A stretch of DNA of 64,000 bases from Lingula anatina (taxonomy: Eukaryota > Brachiopoda > Lingulata > Lingulida > Lingulidae). Under the pieces are notes generated by a model. The model worked only from the letters and a program-made list of their open reading frames with translations, searched no databases and was not told the DNA's origin. The stretch lies in NCBI RefSeq assembly GCF_001039355.2, contig NW_019775419.1, positions 285,929-349,928 on the forward strand, read 5' to 3'. The position numbers and the translations under genes are program-made. Positions 63,957 to 64,000 of the stretch are shown here, one piece after another; position 1 is the stretch's first letter, and each line of letters opens with the position of its first letter.

Positions 63957-64000
63957 GTAAGATGATATATTGATTTGTGTTTGCCTCGTGTGTGTGTGTG

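Noticed and set aside
63951-63962. TAA after ATCCCAAAG as the stop codon of the Rabin8-like gene
   Set aside because: TAA here is in frame only if the exon is not spliced. AAA|GTAAGA is a good donor, and the family has a further conserved C-terminal region, so the gene should continue past the window.
1-64000. CRISPR arrays, bacterial operons, phage or plasmid features
   Set aside because: The window is clearly animal nuclear DNA with spliced genes; no regularly spaced short repeats with unique spacers were seen.

Overview
This is a eukaryotic (animal) genomic window: AT-rich, with spliced genes, GT-AG introns, microsatellites, many short inverted-repeat elements and two runs of N. The gene content (CPT1, a PGP-type HAD phosphatase, an intron-containing H2A.X, an SLC16-like transporter and a Rabin8/RAB3IP homologue) and the repeat style fit a marine invertebrate. 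A lophotrochozoan such as a mollusc or brachiopod is my guess, but the sequence alone does not settle it. All gene models were built by hand from splice signals, reading-frame continuity and remembered family motifs; no search was run.

Layout. 1-5377 (minus): a 12-exon partial gene encoding an N-terminal helix-loop-helix and a C-terminal HMG-box-like segment, the architecture of the STRA8/MEIOSIN meiosis-initiation factors. About 1.6 kb upstream, head to head, lies a complete 8-exon phosphoglycolate/glycerol-3-phosphate phosphatase gene (6994-11760, plus). The shared promoter holds two E2F-like sites and a hairpin-forming element, and two inverted-repeat elements lie in the phosphatase introns. 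11980-13150: a decayed BEL/Pao retrotransposon interrupted by a short inverted-repeat element that has a second copy at 1301. 13151-16768: few recognisable genes, one two-exon candidate at 16006-16751. 16769-19693: a repeat-rich element made of diverged tandem units, with a relative at 37084-37461. 19694-27959: a gene desert with three tRNA-like relics and a perfect 272-bp duplication around an N.

28181-31511 (plus): a complete six-exon monocarboxylate-transporter-like gene. It converges on a three-exon histone H2A.X gene (31844-32717, minus). 33531-48100 (minus): a complete CPT1 gene of 21 coding exons per transcript with a long 3' UTR. Its most striking feature is a pair of phase-matched, paralogous alternative exons (39533-39598 and 38712-38774) directly after a 26-nt microexon that carries the catalytic histidine. 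50953-63956 (plus): the first eight coding exons of a Rabin8-like Rab GEF, running off the window. Its 8-kb first intron contains a 1.84-kb terminal-inverted-repeat transposon.

The genes form no obvious single pathway; they look like ordinary neighbours. The points worth following up are the CPT1 alternative exon pair, the STRA8/MEIOSIN-like gene and the several transposable-element families.
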